From positions 1 to 64,000 of the forward strand of contig NZ_BOLX01000004.1 of assembly GCF_016861915.1 (NCBI RefSeq): a stretch of 64,000 nucleotides of DNA, given 5' to 3'. This stretch comes from Apilactobacillus nanyangensis. GTDB lineage: Bacteria > Bacillota > Bacilli > Lactobacillales > Lactobacillaceae. The translations under genes and the position numbers were made by a program. The notes below the pieces were generated by a model. It was not told the origin of the DNA, made no database searches, and was given only the letters and a program-made list of their open reading frames with translations. Of this stretch, positions 9,104 through 19,306 are shown piece after piece. Each line of letters begins with the position of its first letter. The first letter of the stretch is position 1.

Positions 9104-10054
9104 TTATACAGCAACTGGTGCCTTAATTGGATCATGATGTTTATAATCGATTACTTTAATGTCATCCATATCGTAATCAAAAATACTTTCCTTGTCAGGA
9201 TTTAACCATAGCTTAGGTGCTTCATATGGTTCTCTACTCAATTGTTCTTCAATTTGAGAAACATGGTTTGAGTAAATATGAGCATCCCCTAAAGTATGAA
9301 TAAATTCACCAGGTTCTAATCCACATTCCTTAGCAATCAGTGAAGTTAATAGTGCGTAACTTGCAATATTAAATGGTACCCCTAAGAAGATGTCACCGGA
9401 ACGTTGGTATAATTGACAGCTTAACTTACCATCGTTGACATAAAATTGGAACATTGTATGGCAAGGTGGTAATGCAACAAAAGGAATGTCTTCTGGATTC
9501 CATGCTGAAACAATTAATCTTCTTGAATCAGGATTTTTCTTAATTTGGTCGATTACATTTTGAATTTGATCAATGGTGCCACCAGTAGTTGTCTTCCATT
9601 TACGCCATTGACTACCATAAACAAGTCCTAAATCTCCGTATTTCTTGGCAAATTCGTCATCTTCAACAATTCTTTGACAGAACTTTCTCTTTTCAGCTAG
9701 GTATTGTTTCTTAAATTCCGCATCCTTTTCGGCTCTTAAACCAAAATCGGTCATGTCCGGTCCAGTGTATTCATCTGATTCAACCCAGTTTTTAAAAGCC
9801 CATTCATCCCAGATGTGGTTCTTGTGCTTTAGTAAGAATTGAATATTAGTGTCACCACGTAAGAACCATAATAATTCACTCTTGATTAGGCCAAAAGGAA
9901 CCTTCTTGGTAGTTAATAAAGGAAAACCTTTTGATAGGTCAAAACGCATTTGGTACCCAAATGTACTAATTGTCCCTGTTCCTGTTCTATCTTCCTTACG
10001 ATGGCCATTTTCTAATACGTACTTGGCAAGATTTAAATAAGCATCTTCTAACAT
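9104..10054 (-). CDS. thyA: Thymidylate synthase
   Basis: Converts dUMP to dTMP with methylene-tetrahydrofolate. The protein is 316 residues from the ATG at 10054, chosen because AGGGGT lies seven bases upstream; the longer frame to 10075 overlaps the ABC-F gene. The length equals that of the long Lactobacillus enzyme, owing to an insertion of about 50 residues (about residues 90-140) absent from the E. coli protein. The catalytic cysteine is in [12 protein letters not shown], and the DRTGTGT motif near residue 20 and the [12 protein letters not shown] block are intact. It is followed by dfrA and preceded by the ABC-F gene. Confidence 0.97.
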   Translation of the reverse strand: MLEDAYLNLAKYVLENGHRKEDRTGTGTISTFGYQMRFDLSKGFPLLTTKKVPFGLIKSELLWFLRGDTNIQFLLKHKNHIWDEWAFKNWVESDEYTGPDMTDFGLRAEKDAEFKKQYLAEKRKFCQRIVEDDEFAKKYGDLGLVYGSQWRKWKTTTGGTIDQIQNVIDQIKKNPDSRRLIVSAWNPEDIPFVALPPCHTMFQFYVNDGKLSCQLYQRSGDIFLGVPFNIASYALLTSLIAKECGLEPGEFIHTLGDAHIYSNHVSQIEEQLSREPYEAPKLWLNPDKESIFDYDMDDIKVIDYKHHDPIKAPVAV

Positions 10055-10064
10055 GTCATTACCC

Positions 10065-11969
10065 CTATTCAACATATTCGCTTAAATATTCCCAGCGACT
10101 AATCTTCTCGTCGGACTGTTTATTTAAGTCGTCAATCTTTAATTGTGTTTCAGCTAGTTTATCATAATCATTTCCCAAATGGGTCATTTCTTCTTTCAAT
10201 TGACTGATTTGTTGATCCAAATCATCAATGTCTTTTTCTAACTGATCGTATTCCATTTGTTCAGCATAAGTCAGTTTCTTCTTGGTAGTCTTTTCTTCTG
10301 CTGGTTGTTGTTCTTCTTTTTTCTTTGCAGCATGTTCAACATGTGCTTGTTTCTTTTCTGTCTTGTTTTGTTCGGCTGATTGCTTCAAGTAGTCAGTGAA
10401 CAAGCCGACATGACTTTCAATATCGCCATCACCGTTAAAGATTAATAGACGGTTTGCAACCTTGTCTAAGAAGTAACGGTCATGAGAAACGGTGATTACA
10501 GTTCCACTAAAGTGTGAAATATAATCTTCTAGCACCGTTAATGTAGAGATATCCAAGTCATTGGTTGGTTCATCAAGTAGTAAAACGTTTGGTTGTTGCA
10601 TCAATAGTTTTAGTAAATACAAACGACGTTTTTCCCCACCGGACAACTTACGAATCAATGTTCCGTGCATGAACTTTGGAAATAGGAATTGTTCCAATAA
10701 GTCGGTAACACTAATCTTATTTCCAGTGTTATCAGTAACGTGTTCCCCAACATCTGTTAAATAGTTGATTACACGTTTGTCTTCTGGAATTGGTTCAGTT
10801 TGTTGTGTGTAATAAGCCATCTTAACTGTTTCACCAATTTCAATGGTTCCACTATCTAATGGTAACTTCCCGGTAATTACGTTTAATAGTGATGATTTAC
10901 CAGCACCATTTTCACCTGAAATACCGATTCTTTCATTTCGTTGAACCAAATCACTAAAGTTCTTCAAAATCGTCTTATTGTTTAGGATTAAGTTAGCATC
11001 TTTAATTTCGATAACCTTTTTCCCTAATCGTTGTTGACCCAGGTTGATGTCGATATCTTCTTCTGTCTGTAGGTTACCAACATTTTCTTTTAGGTCATTA
11101 AAACGATTAATTCTGGCTTGTTGTTTGGTTGTTCTGGCCTTAGCACCCTTTTTCATCCAAGCTAATTCTTGTTTGTAAAGTTTTTGCTTTTTATGTTCAG
11201 CAGCAACTTCTAGGTCAACTCGTTCGGCCTTTTGTCCCAAATAATCTTGGTAATTACCTGTGTATTCGTAAAGACTTCCAAATGATAGTTCCCAAATCTT
11301 GTTAGCAATTTGATCTAAGAAGTATCTATCATGGGTTACGAATAGTAAAGCACCCTTATATTTAGCAAGATATTCTTGTAACCATTCGATTGAGTCAAAA
11401 TCTAAATGATTGGTAGGTTCGTCTAAGATTAACAAATCAGGTGATTGAATTAACACTTGGGCTAAACCAACACGTCTCTTTTGTCCCCCTGATAGTGTGC
11501 TAACCACTTGGTTAACATCATCAATCTTTAATTGGGTCAAGATAGTCTTAACATCGTTTTCAGCATTCCATGCATCTTCTTCGTTCATCTTGGCTTCGGC
11601 ATCAAGGTATTGTCTTTCTGCCTTTGGATCGTCTGGATGATTGGAATAGTTTTGTAAGGTTTGTTCATATCTTCTGATGGTGTTAAAAATATCCTGACTT
11701 CCAGCAAAGACAGCTTCCAAAATAGTCAATGATTCGTCTAATTTTGGTTGTTGTTTTAAGTAACCAATTGTGTATGTCTTTGAAGTGATAATTTCACCAG
11801 TAGAATCAATATCTTCCTGTGATAAAACATTTAAAAGTGATGACTTACCACTACCATTGGTCCCAATTAAACCAATTCGATCTTGTTCGTTGATGATGAA
11901 ATCTAAATCCTTGAATAAGGTCTTTTCACCATATGTTTTAGTTAAAGCTTCCGCTCTTAACGTTTGCAT
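10065..11969 (-). CDS. ABC-F family ATPase (Uup-like)
   Basis: A 634-residue protein with two ATP-binding cassettes and no membrane segments, so an ABC-F factor acting on the ribosome or on DNA-linked processes, and not a transporter. Walker A motifs are GTNGSGKSS (about 37-45) and GENGAGKSS (about 354); ABC signatures are LSGGQKRR and LSGGEKRR; both Walker B stretches read LLLDEPTN-like. A lysine/glutamate-rich coiled-coil tail (about 545-634) is the hallmark of the Uup branch. The cca stop lies five bases upstream or downstream in tight linkage (cca is upstream in transcription). Which of the housekeeping ABC-F roles it has cannot be read from sequence alone. Confidence 0.88.
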   Translation of the reverse strand: MQTLRAEALTKTYGEKTLFKDLDFIINEQDRIGLIGTNGSGKSSLLNVLSQEDIDSTGEIITSKTYTIGYLKQQPKLDESLTILEAVFAGSQDIFNTIRRYEQTLQNYSNHPDDPKAERQYLDAEAKMNEEDAWNAENDVKTILTQLKIDDVNQVVSTLSGGQKRRVGLAQVLIQSPDLLILDEPTNHLDFDSIEWLQEYLAKYKGALLFVTHDRYFLDQIANKIWELSFGSLYEYTGNYQDYLGQKAERVDLEVAAEHKKQKLYKQELAWMKKGAKARTTKQQARINRFNDLKENVGNLQTEEDIDINLGQQRLGKKVIEIKDANLILNNKTILKNFSDLVQRNERIGISGENGAGKSSLLNVITGKLPLDSGTIEIGETVKMAYYTQQTEPIPEDKRVINYLTDVGEHVTDNTGNKISVTDLLEQFLFPKFMHGTLIRKLSGGEKRRLYLLKLLMQQPNVLLLDEPTNDLDISTLTVLEDYISHFSGTVITVSHDRYFLDKVANRLLIFNGDGDIESHVGLFTDYLKQSAEQNKTEKKQAHVEHAAKKKEEQQPAEEKTTKKKLTYAEQMEYDQLEKDIDDLDQQISQLKEEMTHLGNDYDKLAETQLKIDDLNKQSDEKISRWEYLSEYVE

Positions 11970-11973
11970 GTAA

Positions 11974-13182
11974 TCACTCTTTCACAATTTTTTTCGCAGC
12001 TTCAATTAATTCAGCTTTTTCGTTGTGGAATTCTCCGTTCACAATTCCAGTTTCAATTGCATATAATATTTTACCCAATGCTGGTCCTGGTTTGACGATA
12101 CCATTCTTAATCAGGTCACCACCATTGACTGCAATTTCCTTTTTGTTCTTGATTGGTAAGGCATCGTATTGAGATACTAAATCTTCTTCAGACTTGGCAA
12201 ATCCATACATTTTAGCAATGTGGTTAGCCAAAACTAGAAGTTCCTTGCCAGTTTCATACATCGCCCATTTATCTAAAGAATCATCCCTTAGCTTTTCTAT
12301 GGTCTTTGTACAAATTTCTGTATTTTTAATGATATCGTTAGAAGCCTTCCATGACTTTAGAAAACTGGTGATACCAACTCGATCAAGTCCAAACTCAAAT
12401 GATAGCAATGACCATACGGAAACCTCATCGGATAAGTTTAAATCATCAATTTTAGCAATTGTTTCCAATTCGTTTTGATGACTAGCAAATCCAGGAACGT
12501 ATTTATACATGTCAGTATTAATCATGTCCAAAATTCCCTGCTTAGGTCTTTTGGCCATCATCATCTTAACAAATTCGGTATAAATTCGTTCTACCGCAAT
12601 TTTTTCTAACAATGCACTGTTTGATTTGATTGCCGCTAGTGTTTCTGATTCGATAACAAAATCTAGTTTACTGGCAAATCTAACCGCACGCATCATCCTT
12701 AATGCATCTTCATGGAAACGTTCGTTAGGGCTACCCACAGCTCTAATCAAATGATTCTTTAAGTCAGTTAAACCATCGAACAAATCAGTAACATCCCCAT
12801 TTTCTCTCATTGCAAATGCATTAATTGTAAAATCACGACGCTTTAAGTCTTCCGCAAGTGATCTTACAAATTCTACCTTGTCCGGACGTCTATAGTCTTG
12901 GTATCCTGACTCAGTCCTAAAAGTGGTAATTTCATAACCCTTTTTTTCGTGAATTACCATTACAGTACCGTGTTCAATTCCGGTATCAACCGTTTTTTTG
13001 AATATCTTTTTAATTTCTTCGGGGTAAGCACTGGTTGCGATATCAACATCATGAATGTCTAGTCCTAATATTGTGTCACGAACACTTCCGCCAACAAAAT
13101 AAGCTTCAAAACCAGCATCTTCAATTTTTTGCATCACTGGACGAGCTTTTTCAAATTCGTTCGGTAAGTTTTCTATCTTCAT
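11974..13182 (-). CDS. cca: CCA-adding tRNA nucleotidyltransferase
   Basis: Adds or repairs the 3' CCA end of tRNAs without a nucleic-acid template. The class II nucleotidyltransferase head domain shows GGSVRDTILGLDIHDVDIA (about residues 30-48; the DVD pair binds metal), followed by the RRDFTINA block and the LRMMRAVRFA neck motif. The 402-residue length fits Gram-positive Cca. I place the start at the ATG at 13182, preceded by AGTAGGT; the frame can be extended six codons to a TTG at 13200 that lacks a ribosome-binding site. It heads the cca, ABC-F, thyA, dfrA run behind its own promoter. Confidence 0.95.
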   Translation of the reverse strand: MKIENLPNEFEKARPVMQKIEDAGFEAYFVGGSVRDTILGLDIHDVDIATSAYPEEIKKIFKKTVDTGIEHGTVMVIHEKKGYEITTFRTESGYQDYRRPDKVEFVRSLAEDLKRRDFTINAFAMRENGDVTDLFDGLTDLKNHLIRAVGSPNERFHEDALRMMRAVRFASKLDFVIESETLAAIKSNSALLEKIAVERIYTEFVKMMMAKRPKQGILDMINTDMYKYVPGFASHQNELETIAKIDDLNLSDEVSVWSLLSFEFGLDRVGITSFLKSWKASNDIIKNTEICTKTIEKLRDDSLDKWAMYETGKELLVLANHIAKMYGFAKSEEDLVSQYDALPIKNKKEIAVNGGDLIKNGIVKPGPALGKILYAIETGIVNGEFHNEKAELIEAAKKIVKE

Positions 13183-13208
13183 CTTTATACCTACTCTCAA
13201 TACAATCT

Positions 13209-13238
13209 ATATTAAATATTAACAGATTAGCATTACAA
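13209..13238 (-). promoter_or_regulatory. Promoter of the cca run
   Basis: Minus-strand TTGTAA (13233-13238) and TAATAT (13209-13214) are 18 bp apart, about 30 bases upstream of the cca start. The AT-rich intergenic stretch 13183-13310 also has to hold the promoter of the divergent plus-strand gene, for which I see no convincing pair. Confidence 0.5.
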
Positions 13239-13310
13239 TTTACAGATTGAAGTTTGCTAACTTTAGTGCTGTAATAGGAATAAATAACTATTAGGAGTTG
13301 AACTGGCCAT

Positions 13311-14132
13311 ATGTCTAATGATTATCCATATCAAGATACTTTTGAGATTGATTTACAAAATAAAGGCTTAGCAAAAGTAACTATTAACGAATACACCAAA
13401 ATCCTTTCTGACATGTTTGACTACCTATCCGATTTCAATAAGGGATATCAAGAAAATCATAAAGTTAGTAACTTGTTTAATCGTGATATTGAAGAATATC
13501 TTCAAATGCTTTTAAGCGAACGAAAAATTAACCACAACACCTATAACAAGGTCCTATCGCACATTAATGTCTATTTTAATTACCTGTTCACCCATCAATT
13601 GAATAGTAATTTACCTACAATCGATATTAAGGGCTTAAAACACGAATCTAAGAGTGAGTTAGATGCTTCTTGGATAGATAAGCTAAATGATATTCTAGCT
13701 GACGCAAACGTCCATTTTTACGCTAGAATGACTGTCCTACTGATTAGTAAAGGATTCAAATCAGAAGAATTCCTTCAACCAGGTTTTTATCGATTATTTA
13801 ATCAAATTACATTCTCGGATGAGGAAAAAGTATTCGTCAACCTATTTTATAAATTCATTCAACCAATTCAATTAAAACAAAACAGTGAAGATATCTTTTT
13901 AAAACAACGACTTTCTAAGGATCCCCACATCACTTCTGCTGGATTGCATAAATACCTAACGCCTAGCGAACAATATCTAGGATTCTCACTTAGTCCATCA
14001 GAATTATTCAAGGGTTATGTCGTTGATTTCATTAAAAAAAATCCAGACCTAAGTGACTCAAAACTATCAAGTCAATTAAATCTGGATTTATCATCGATTA
14101 ATTACTACAAAGGATTAATCAAAAAAGACTAA
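13311..14132 (+). CDS. Degenerate tyrosine-recombinase-like protein
   Basis: A 273-residue protein with an N-terminal SAM-like DNA-binding domain typical of Xer/phage integrases (about residues 10-100, including TINEYTKILSDMFDYL and TYNKVLSHINVYFNYL). The C-terminal half follows the fold only loosely. At the first catalytic position the usual TGLRxSE reads SKGFKSEE, with lysine K150 in place of arginine. No HxxR motif is present in the LTPSEQYLGFSLS region; a Tyr pair (Y265-Y266) remains near the end. It is probably a DNA-binding, catalytically inactive relative of XerC/D, not a working integrase. AGGAG lies 13 bases before the ATG, an unusually long spacing. The stop overlaps that of the convergent TPR gene. 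No phage genes flank it. Confidence 0.7.
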   Translation: MSNDYPYQDTFEIDLQNKGLAKVTINEYTKILSDMFDYLSDFNKGYQENHKVSNLFNRDIEEYLQMLLSERKINHNTYNKVLSHINVYFNYLFTHQLNSNLPTIDIKGLKHESKSELDASWIDKLNDILADANVHFYARMTVLLISKGFKSEEFLQPGFYRLFNQITFSDEEKVFVNLFYKFIQPIQLKQNSEDIFLKQRLSKDPHITSAGLHKYLTPSEQYLGFSLSPSELFKGYVVDFIKKNPDLSDSKLSSQLNLDLSSINYYKGLIKKD

Positions 14133-15391
14133 TCGTCCATGTATTCATCAAGCATAAATGCAGCTTCATCATCATTTGGTTGAAGTTGAACATACTTTTT
14201 AAGAAGTTCATAAGAATTATCACGATCACCGTATTCACGGAAGAATAATGCTGCTTGTTTCAAGAAACTAGCATTATCAGAGAAATATGGTTTGGCCGCT
14301 AAGTAATTCTTGTGAGCTTCTTTTAGTTTATCTAACTTGTCGTATGAAATAGCTAGATTCCAGTAGAATTGAGGATCCAATTCGTGATTTTCAATGTAAC
14401 TATTCAACAATTTAATGTTTTCTTCATAGTCTTCCTTGGCAACCAATAAATTGGACATTTCCAAAACAATTTCAATATCATCTGGATCAATTTCATTTCC
14501 TTGTTGTAGGTATCCCAATGCTTCATCGTTTTCAGAAAGTTTCAGTGCTTCTCGTGCTGTTGCTAAGAATAGCTTTTCGTTGTATTGGTCAACACTTAGT
14601 CCTTCTTGCAATACACGATATGCTTCTTCTTGTTTGTTCACAGCATCTAACGCTTGACCTAAGTAAGGATAAAGGGTTGCATATTGTGGATCAGAATCAC
14701 GAAGTTCTTCAAATAAATCAATTGCTTCATCGTATTCCTTTAGTTGTAGGTAAGTGAACGCTGTTTCAAACTTAACGTCAGACGACATATCAATTGTCTT
14801 AATTTGCTTTAGGTAACCAATTGCATTTTCGAAGTTACTGTCGTTAGCATATGAAATCCCAATTCTTTCAACAATGTTAACAGCTGATAGATTGGTAATT
14901 CCCTTCTTTATCAAACTTAAATACAAAGGAATGGCCTTATTGTATTCACCCATTGTGTAATACAATTCCGCCAACGCAAATGTGATTACTTCTTCGTCAG
15001 GGGCTAATTTTTTAGCTTCTAGCAACTTTTCGCGACTAACTTCGAATAACTCTTGAGTTTGATATAAGTCGGCTTGAACCATCAAAGATTGAAGATAAGC
15101 AGGTGAATCCTTGCTAATCTTGCTTAATTGTTCCAAAGCCTCATCAGTATTTCCTTCACTAATTAAAATGTCAGCGATGTCAGTTCTTAGTTCGTCTTCA
15201 TCAGGGAACTTCTTCAATAACTTTTCATATAGTTCTTTTGCTTGGTTGGTGAAACCATATGAGTAAAGTTCCTCAGCAAGTGAGTACACCATTTCATCGC
15301 TATCATGGTGTAATGCTAGATTATATTGTTTATTAAATTCATCGATTTTTCCTTCTTCAAGGAATTCTAGTGCTTTTTGTGAGTAGCTCAA
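14129..15391 (-). CDS. Tetratricopeptide-repeat protein (YpiA-like)
   Basis: A cytosolic protein of about 420 residues made almost entirely of TPR helices (repeats such as ELYEKLLKKFPDEDELRTD, YLQLKEYDEAIDLFEELRDSDP, and ALGYLQQGNEIDPDDIEIVLE). No signal peptide or membrane segment is present. I start at the TTG at 15391 (SYSQKALEFLEEG) because AGGAG stands eight bases before it; the ATG at 15409 would include that site as codons and lacks one of its own. The gene follows hup and its terminator. Bacilli carry the related YpiA in a similar neighbourhood; its function is unsettled, and a scaffold role is inferred only from the repeats. Confidence 0.8.
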   Translation of the reverse strand: MSYSQKALEFLEEGKIDEFNKQYNLALHHDSDEMVYSLAEELYSYGFTNQAKELYEKLLKKFPDEDELRTDIADILISEGNTDEALEQLSKISKDSPAYLQSLMVQADLYQTQELFEVSREKLLEAKKLAPDEEVITFALAELYYTMGEYNKAIPLYLSLIKKGITNLSAVNIVERIGISYANDSNFENAIGYLKQIKTIDMSSDVKFETAFTYLQLKEYDEAIDLFEELRDSDPQYATLYPYLGQALDAVNKQEEAYRVLQEGLSVDQYNEKLFLATAREALKLSENDEALGYLQQGNEIDPDDIEIVLEMSNLLVAKEDYEENIKLLNSYIENHELDPQFYWNLAISYDKLDKLKEAHKNYLAAKPYFSDNASFLKQAALFFREYGDRDNSYELLKKYVQLQPNDDEAAFMLDEYMDD

Positions 15392-15425
15392 AAATCTCGC
15401 TCCTATCATTTAAAACATATAAAAA

Positions 15426-15454
15426 AGGCCAGTCCGCAAAAAACGAACTAGCCT
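15426..15454 (-). terminator. Terminator after hup
   Basis: AGGCtAGTtCG pairs with CGgACTgGCCT across a T-rich loop on the minus strand, followed by seven T. It lies 19 bases past the hup stop, so the TPR gene depends on read-through or on a promoter between 15392 and 15425, which I cannot point to. Confidence 0.78.
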
Positions 15455-15472
15455 AATTATAGCATACTGTTA

Positions 15473-15748
15473 TTATTTAACAGCATCCTTTAAAGCCTTA
15501 CCTGGTTTGAATGCAGGTACTTTGCTTGCAGGAATTTGAATTTCTGCACCAGTTTGAGGGTTACGACCCTTACGAGCAGCACGTTCACGTACTTCGAAGT
15601 TACCGAAGCCGATTAATTGTACTTTTTCGCCCTTAGCCAAACTACCTTGGATTGAATCAAATACAGCATCAACTGCTGCAGTTGCATCCTTCTTAGTTAA
15701 ACCAGTTTTAGTAGCAACACTACTTACTAATTCTGCCTTGTTAGCCAT
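15473..15748 (-). CDS. hup: DNA-binding protein HU
   Basis: A 91-residue histone-like HU subunit that bends and compacts DNA as a homodimer. Family features: [20 protein letters not shown] at the N-terminus (residues 1-20), [21 protein letters not shown] in the DNA-binding arm (about 46-66), and [15 protein letters not shown] at the end. The ATG at 15748 is preceded by GGGAGGTGA; the frame up to 15766 is not used. It is a single gene with its own promoter and terminator, as expected for an abundant protein. It is downstream of der, the standard order in lactobacilli. Confidence 0.97.
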   Translation of the reverse strand: MANKAELVSSVATKTGLTKKDATAAVDAVFDSIQGSLAKGEKVQLIGFGNFEVRERAARKGRNPQTGAEIQIPASKVPAFKPGKALKDAVK

Positions 15749-15836
15749 GTGTGTTTCACCTCCCACAATGTTCGGAAAACAATCTATGCTTTTCGACTTA
15801 TGTAATCACAACAAATTAATGTCATTACATTTATTC

Positions 15837-15865
15837 AAGATATCACATAAATGCCCGCAATTCAA
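15837..15865 (-). promoter_or_regulatory. Promoter of hup
   Basis: Minus-strand TTGAAT (15860-15865) and TATCTT (15837-15842) lie 17 bp apart. This leaves an untranslated leader of roughly 80 bases before hup. Confidence 0.55.
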
Positions 15866-15921
15866 CGATTTTTAATATTTTTTAGTACAAAATATTAAAA
15901 TATTTTCCTAAATATCCTTTA

Positions 15922-17229
15922 TTACTTACGTTTTCTAGAAATGATTTTAATCGGAGTCCCAGAAAAGTCAAAGTGTTCTCTAATTTGATTTTCGATATAT
16001 CTTCTATATGAGAAATGCATTAATTCTTCATCATTTACAAAGATAACAATGGTAGGTGGTTCACTAGTAACTTGGGTTGCGTAGTAAATACGTAATTTTC
16101 TACCATTGATGCTTGGAGTTGGTGTCATGGCAATCGCATCCATCAAGACATCATTTAACATTGATGAAGAAATACGCTTAGCATGGTTATCATAAACACG
16201 CTTGATCAGGTCAGGAATTTGACTTAAGCGTTGTTTAGTCTTAGCTGAAACAAACAAGATTGGAGCATATGATAGGTATTGGAATTGACTTCTAATCCCT
16301 GCTTCAAATTCTTGTTGTGTCTTACTGGTCTTCTTCAAAGTATCCCATTTGTTAACAATGATGATGACACCTTTTCCACCTTCGTGGGCATATCCAGCAA
16401 TACGCTTATCTTGTTCACGAATACCTTCTTCAGCATTTAAAACGATTAAAGCTACATCACTATTATCGATGGCTTTCATTGCTCTCATAACTGAATATCT
16501 TTCAGTATTTTCGTAAACTTTACCACGTTTTCTCAATCCGGCAGTATCCACCATAGTGAATTCTTGACCATCTTGTTCAAATTCGGTATTAATTGCATCT
16601 CTAGTTGTTCCGGCAACGTTTGAAACGATTACTCTATCTTCACCTAGAATGGCGTTAACAAGTGAAGATTTACCAACATTAGGACGTCCAATCAAGCTGA
16701 ACTTGATGTTATCTTCATTTTCTTCTTCTGTTTTTTCATCGAAGTTCTTAATAACTTCATCTAATAAGTCACCAAGACCTAATCCATGAGCACCAGAAAT
16801 TGGATATGGATCTCCAAATCCTAAGGAATAAAAGTCATAGATGTTAGCACGGCTTTCAAAGTTATCAACTTTGTTAACTGCTAAAACAATTGGCTTATTG
16901 GTTCTGTATAAAATTCTAGCAATGTTGTCATCGGCGTTTGTAATTCCTTCTTTTCCATTGACCATGAAAATAATTACATCAGCTTCATCAATTGCGATTT
17001 CTGCTTGCGCAGTTATTTGTTTTACGAATGGTTGATCACCGATTTCAATACCACCGGTATCAATCATACTAAATTCGTGCCCTAACCATTCACCGTGAGA
17101 ATAGATTCTATCTCTGGTAACACCAGGAGTGTCTTCAACAATAGAAATTCGTTCCCCAGCGATACGGTTAAAAATTGTTGATTTTCCAACATTTGGTTTT
17201 CCAACAATTGCAACTGTAGGTAAACTCAT
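15922..17229 (-). CDS. der: Ribosome biogenesis GTPase Der (EngA)
   Basis: Der has two tandem GTPase domains and a KH-like C-terminal domain and is needed for 50S assembly. The 435-residue protein shows both P-loops (GKPNVGKST at about 10-18 and GRPNVGKSS at about 182-190), both G3 motifs (DTGGIE and DTAGLR) and both G4 motifs (NKVD and NKWD). The C-terminal domain starts near residue 350. The rpsA terminator lies directly upstream of its ribosome-binding site (AAAGGGTG), so the gene depends on read-through or an internal promoter. Position between rpsA and hup is conserved in this family. Confidence 0.97.
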   Translation of the reverse strand: MSLPTVAIVGKPNVGKSTIFNRIAGERISIVEDTPGVTRDRIYSHGEWLGHEFSMIDTGGIEIGDQPFVKQITAQAEIAIDEADVIIFMVNGKEGITNADDNIARILYRTNKPIVLAVNKVDNFESRANIYDFYSLGFGDPYPISGAHGLGLGDLLDEVIKNFDEKTEEENEDNIKFSLIGRPNVGKSSLVNAILGEDRVIVSNVAGTTRDAINTEFEQDGQEFTMVDTAGLRKRGKVYENTERYSVMRAMKAIDNSDVALIVLNAEEGIREQDKRIAGYAHEGGKGVIIIVNKWDTLKKTSKTQQEFEAGIRSQFQYLSYAPILFVSAKTKQRLSQIPDLIKRVYDNHAKRISSSMLNDVLMDAIAMTPTPSINGRKLRIYYATQVTSEPPTIVIFVNDEELMHFSYRRYIENQIREHFDFSGTPIKIISRKRK

Positions 17230-17257
17230 TTAATATTCACCCTTTCTTTCATAATGA

Positions 17258-17296
17258 AAAAAATATCCTTCACCAAAAAATGAAGGATATTTTTAA
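17258..17296 (-). terminator. Terminator after rpsA, directly before der
   Basis: A 12-bp stem (AAATATCCTTCA with TGAAGGATATTT) over an eight-base loop, followed on the minus strand by a T run. The der ribosome-binding site begins about 15 bases later. Confidence 0.85.
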
Positions 17297-17309
17297 AGAT
17301 TATAATATA

Positions 17310-18527
17310 TTATTGATTATCTTCGTCTAATCCTTTACCAACAATGTCACCTAAAGTGAATCCATTTTCTTCTTCAGGAGCATTTTCAGTAGCATTATCA
17401 GTAGCTTCGACATGTTCACTTGAATCTTGAGCATTTTCTGGTTCAGGTTCAAGAGCACGTAATGATAAAGCTAAACGATGTTCACTTGGGTTAACATCTA
17501 AAACTTTAGCATCAACAGTTTGACCAACCTTTAATACATCAGAAGGTGTATTAACATGTTTGTGTGAAATTTGAGAAATGTGAATTAAACCTTCAACACC
17601 AGGAATTACTTCAGCAAAAGCACCAAAGTCAACTAATCTCTTGATAGTTGCTTTTACAGTACTACCTTGAGGAGCTTTTTCTTCGATTTCATCCCATGGT
17701 TGTGGCTTGGTTTGCTTGATTGAAAGTGAAATTCTGCCACGTTCTGCGTCCATAGCAATAACCTTAACTTTAACATCTTGGCCATTTTCTAGAACATCAG
17801 CTGGCTTGTTTACACGTTCGTATGAAATTTCTGAAACGTGAACTAGTCCGTCAATACCACCAAGGTCAACGAAAGCACCGAAGTCAGTCATACGTGCAAC
17901 TTTACCTTCAACAACATCACCAACATTTAGCTTGTCCATAACTTCTGAACGAGCTTCTTCTTGGTTCTTAGCTACAACATCACTGTGTGAAAGAACTAAA
18001 CGGTTCTTTTCAGGAACGATTTCAACAATCTTACATTCAAATTGTTGACCGTTGTATTGGTTTAAGTTTCTTACAAAGTGGTTAGTGATCATTGATGCAG
18101 GGATAAATCCACGTACACCAGCGTCTACTACTAAACCACCACGCACTGCGTTTTGAACAGTAACAGTAATTGTTTCATTGTTTTCAGCTTTTGCCTTTAA
18201 TTCGTCCCAAACCTTACGTTCTTCTAAACGACGAATTGATAGAAGGAAGCTTCCACCTTCTTTATCATCACCGATACGTGAAATTACAACAAATTTACCT
18301 TTGTCTCCAACTTTAAATTTGCTTTCAACGTCATCAACAGGTTGTGAGGATAGTTCACGACGAGGAACAACTCCTTCAACCCCGGTGTTGTCAATACCAA
18401 TAATTAATTGATGATCCTTGTCAAAGGCTAAAATTTCACCACTGACAACATCGTTAATATTAACTTGGTCCACACTATCCAAGGCTTCTAATAAATCTTT
18501 GTTTGTTTGTTCATCTGATTCACTCAT
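17310..18527 (-). CDS. rpsA: 30S ribosomal protein S1 homologue
   Basis: A 405-residue protein with four S1 RNA-binding domains (roughly residues 19-90, 107-172, 194-262 and 279-348). Typical motifs are VEGKVARMTDFGAFVDLGG in the third and GSTVKATIKRLVDFGAFAEV in the fourth. Four domains, not six, is the Firmicute form, which binds mRNA but is not always a fixed ribosomal component. The tail after about 355 is acidic and low in complexity. The start has an excellent ribosome-binding site (AAGGAGG). It follows cmk with a 77-base gap that holds no terminator. Confidence 0.95.
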   Translation of the reverse strand: MSESDEQTNKDLLEALDSVDQVNINDVVSGEILAFDKDHQLIIGIDNTGVEGVVPRRELSSQPVDDVESKFKVGDKGKFVVISRIGDDKEGGSFLLSIRRLEERKVWDELKAKAENNETITVTVQNAVRGGLVVDAGVRGFIPASMITNHFVRNLNQYNGQQFECKIVEIVPEKNRLVLSHSDVVAKNQEEARSEVMDKLNVGDVVEGKVARMTDFGAFVDLGGIDGLVHVSEISYERVNKPADVLENGQDVKVKVIAMDAERGRISLSIKQTKPQPWDEIEEKAPQGSTVKATIKRLVDFGAFAEVIPGVEGLIHISQISHKHVNTPSDVLKVGQTVDAKVLDVNPSEHRLALSLRALEPEPENAQDSSEHVEATDNATENAPEEENGFTLGDIVGKGLDEDNQ

Positions 18528-18604
18528 CTGATATTTCCTCCTTGAGACTACTATAACTTACATTCTAGACTATGTTATTAATAAAATCTAGTTTAATGAT
18601 TAAA

Positions 18605-19285
18605 TTATAGTGTTTGTTTTTTTGTTATTTCATCAGAGATGGCATCTACCACTTGATCAATTGACATTGAAGTAGTGTCAATTTCCTTTGCATCAGCAGC
18701 TTTTGTCAATGGAGACACGGCTCTATGAGAGTCTTTGTAGTCTCTTTCTTCAATTTCTTTCTTCAATTGTTCTAATGGAACATGAATACCCTTTTCGGCA
18801 TTATCTTTAAAACGACGATCAGCTCTTTCATCAACACTAGCAATCAAGAAAATTTTAACTTCAGCATTTGGTAAAACTGTTGTTCCGATATCTCTACCGT
18901 CCATAACAATTCCACCCTTAGCTGCAATATCTTGTTGTCTTTGAACAAGTTCTTTTCTAACTGCACCAAGACTAGCAACAGTTGATACATTATTAGTAAC
19001 ATCTTCTTGTCTAATATCGTTAGTGACTTCTTGTCCGTCAAGGAAAACTTTTTGTTGTTTTTCCCCAGGTTCAAAGGTAATTTCAGTACCATTTAACATA
19101 TCCAAAATTACTTTTTCGTCATCCAAAGGATATCCTAATCGTAAGGCCTTTAGAGTAGTTGATCTATACATCGCACCAGTATCACAGTAAATGTATGAAA
19201 ATCTTGCTGCAACTAATTTGGCAACTGTACTTTTTCCAGCAGATGCTGGTCCGTCAATTGCTACTTGTAACTTACTATTATTCAT
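18605..19285 (-). CDS. cmk: Cytidylate kinase
   Basis: Phosphorylates CMP and dCMP to the diphosphates. The P-loop GPASAGKST is at about residues 12-20; the [18 protein letters not shown] block (about 105-122) and the [10 protein letters not shown] lid motif near 150 are diagnostic. The 226-residue length from the ATG at 19285 is normal. A GTG at 19300 would add five residues, but the GTGGTG there more likely serves as a weak ribosome-binding site. The gene sits between the LysM protein and rpsA, and the cmk-rpsA pairing is widespread. Confidence 0.95.
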   Translation of the reverse strand: MNNSKLQVAIDGPASAGKSTVAKLVAARFSYIYCDTGAMYRSTTLKALRLGYPLDDEKVILDMLNGTEITFEPGEKQQKVFLDGQEVTNDIRQEDVTNNVSTVASLGAVRKELVQRQQDIAAKGGIVMDGRDIGTTVLPNAEVKIFLIASVDERADRRFKDNAEKGIHVPLEQLKKEIEERDYKDSHRAVSPLTKAADAKEIDTTSMSIDQVVDAISDEITKKQTL

Positions 19286-19306
19286 AAACTTAAACACCAC
19301 TTAATA

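Noticed and set aside
13311-14132. A phage integrase marking a prophage or genomic island
   Set aside because: No phage, plasmid or att-like repeats flank it, the neighbours are core genes, and catalytic residues are missing.
15870-15908. Long inverted repeat between der and hup, possible terminator
   Set aside because: The pairing (TTTTAATATTTT with AAAATATTAAAA) is made of A and T only, is common by chance in AT-rich DNA, and has no following T run on the minus strand.
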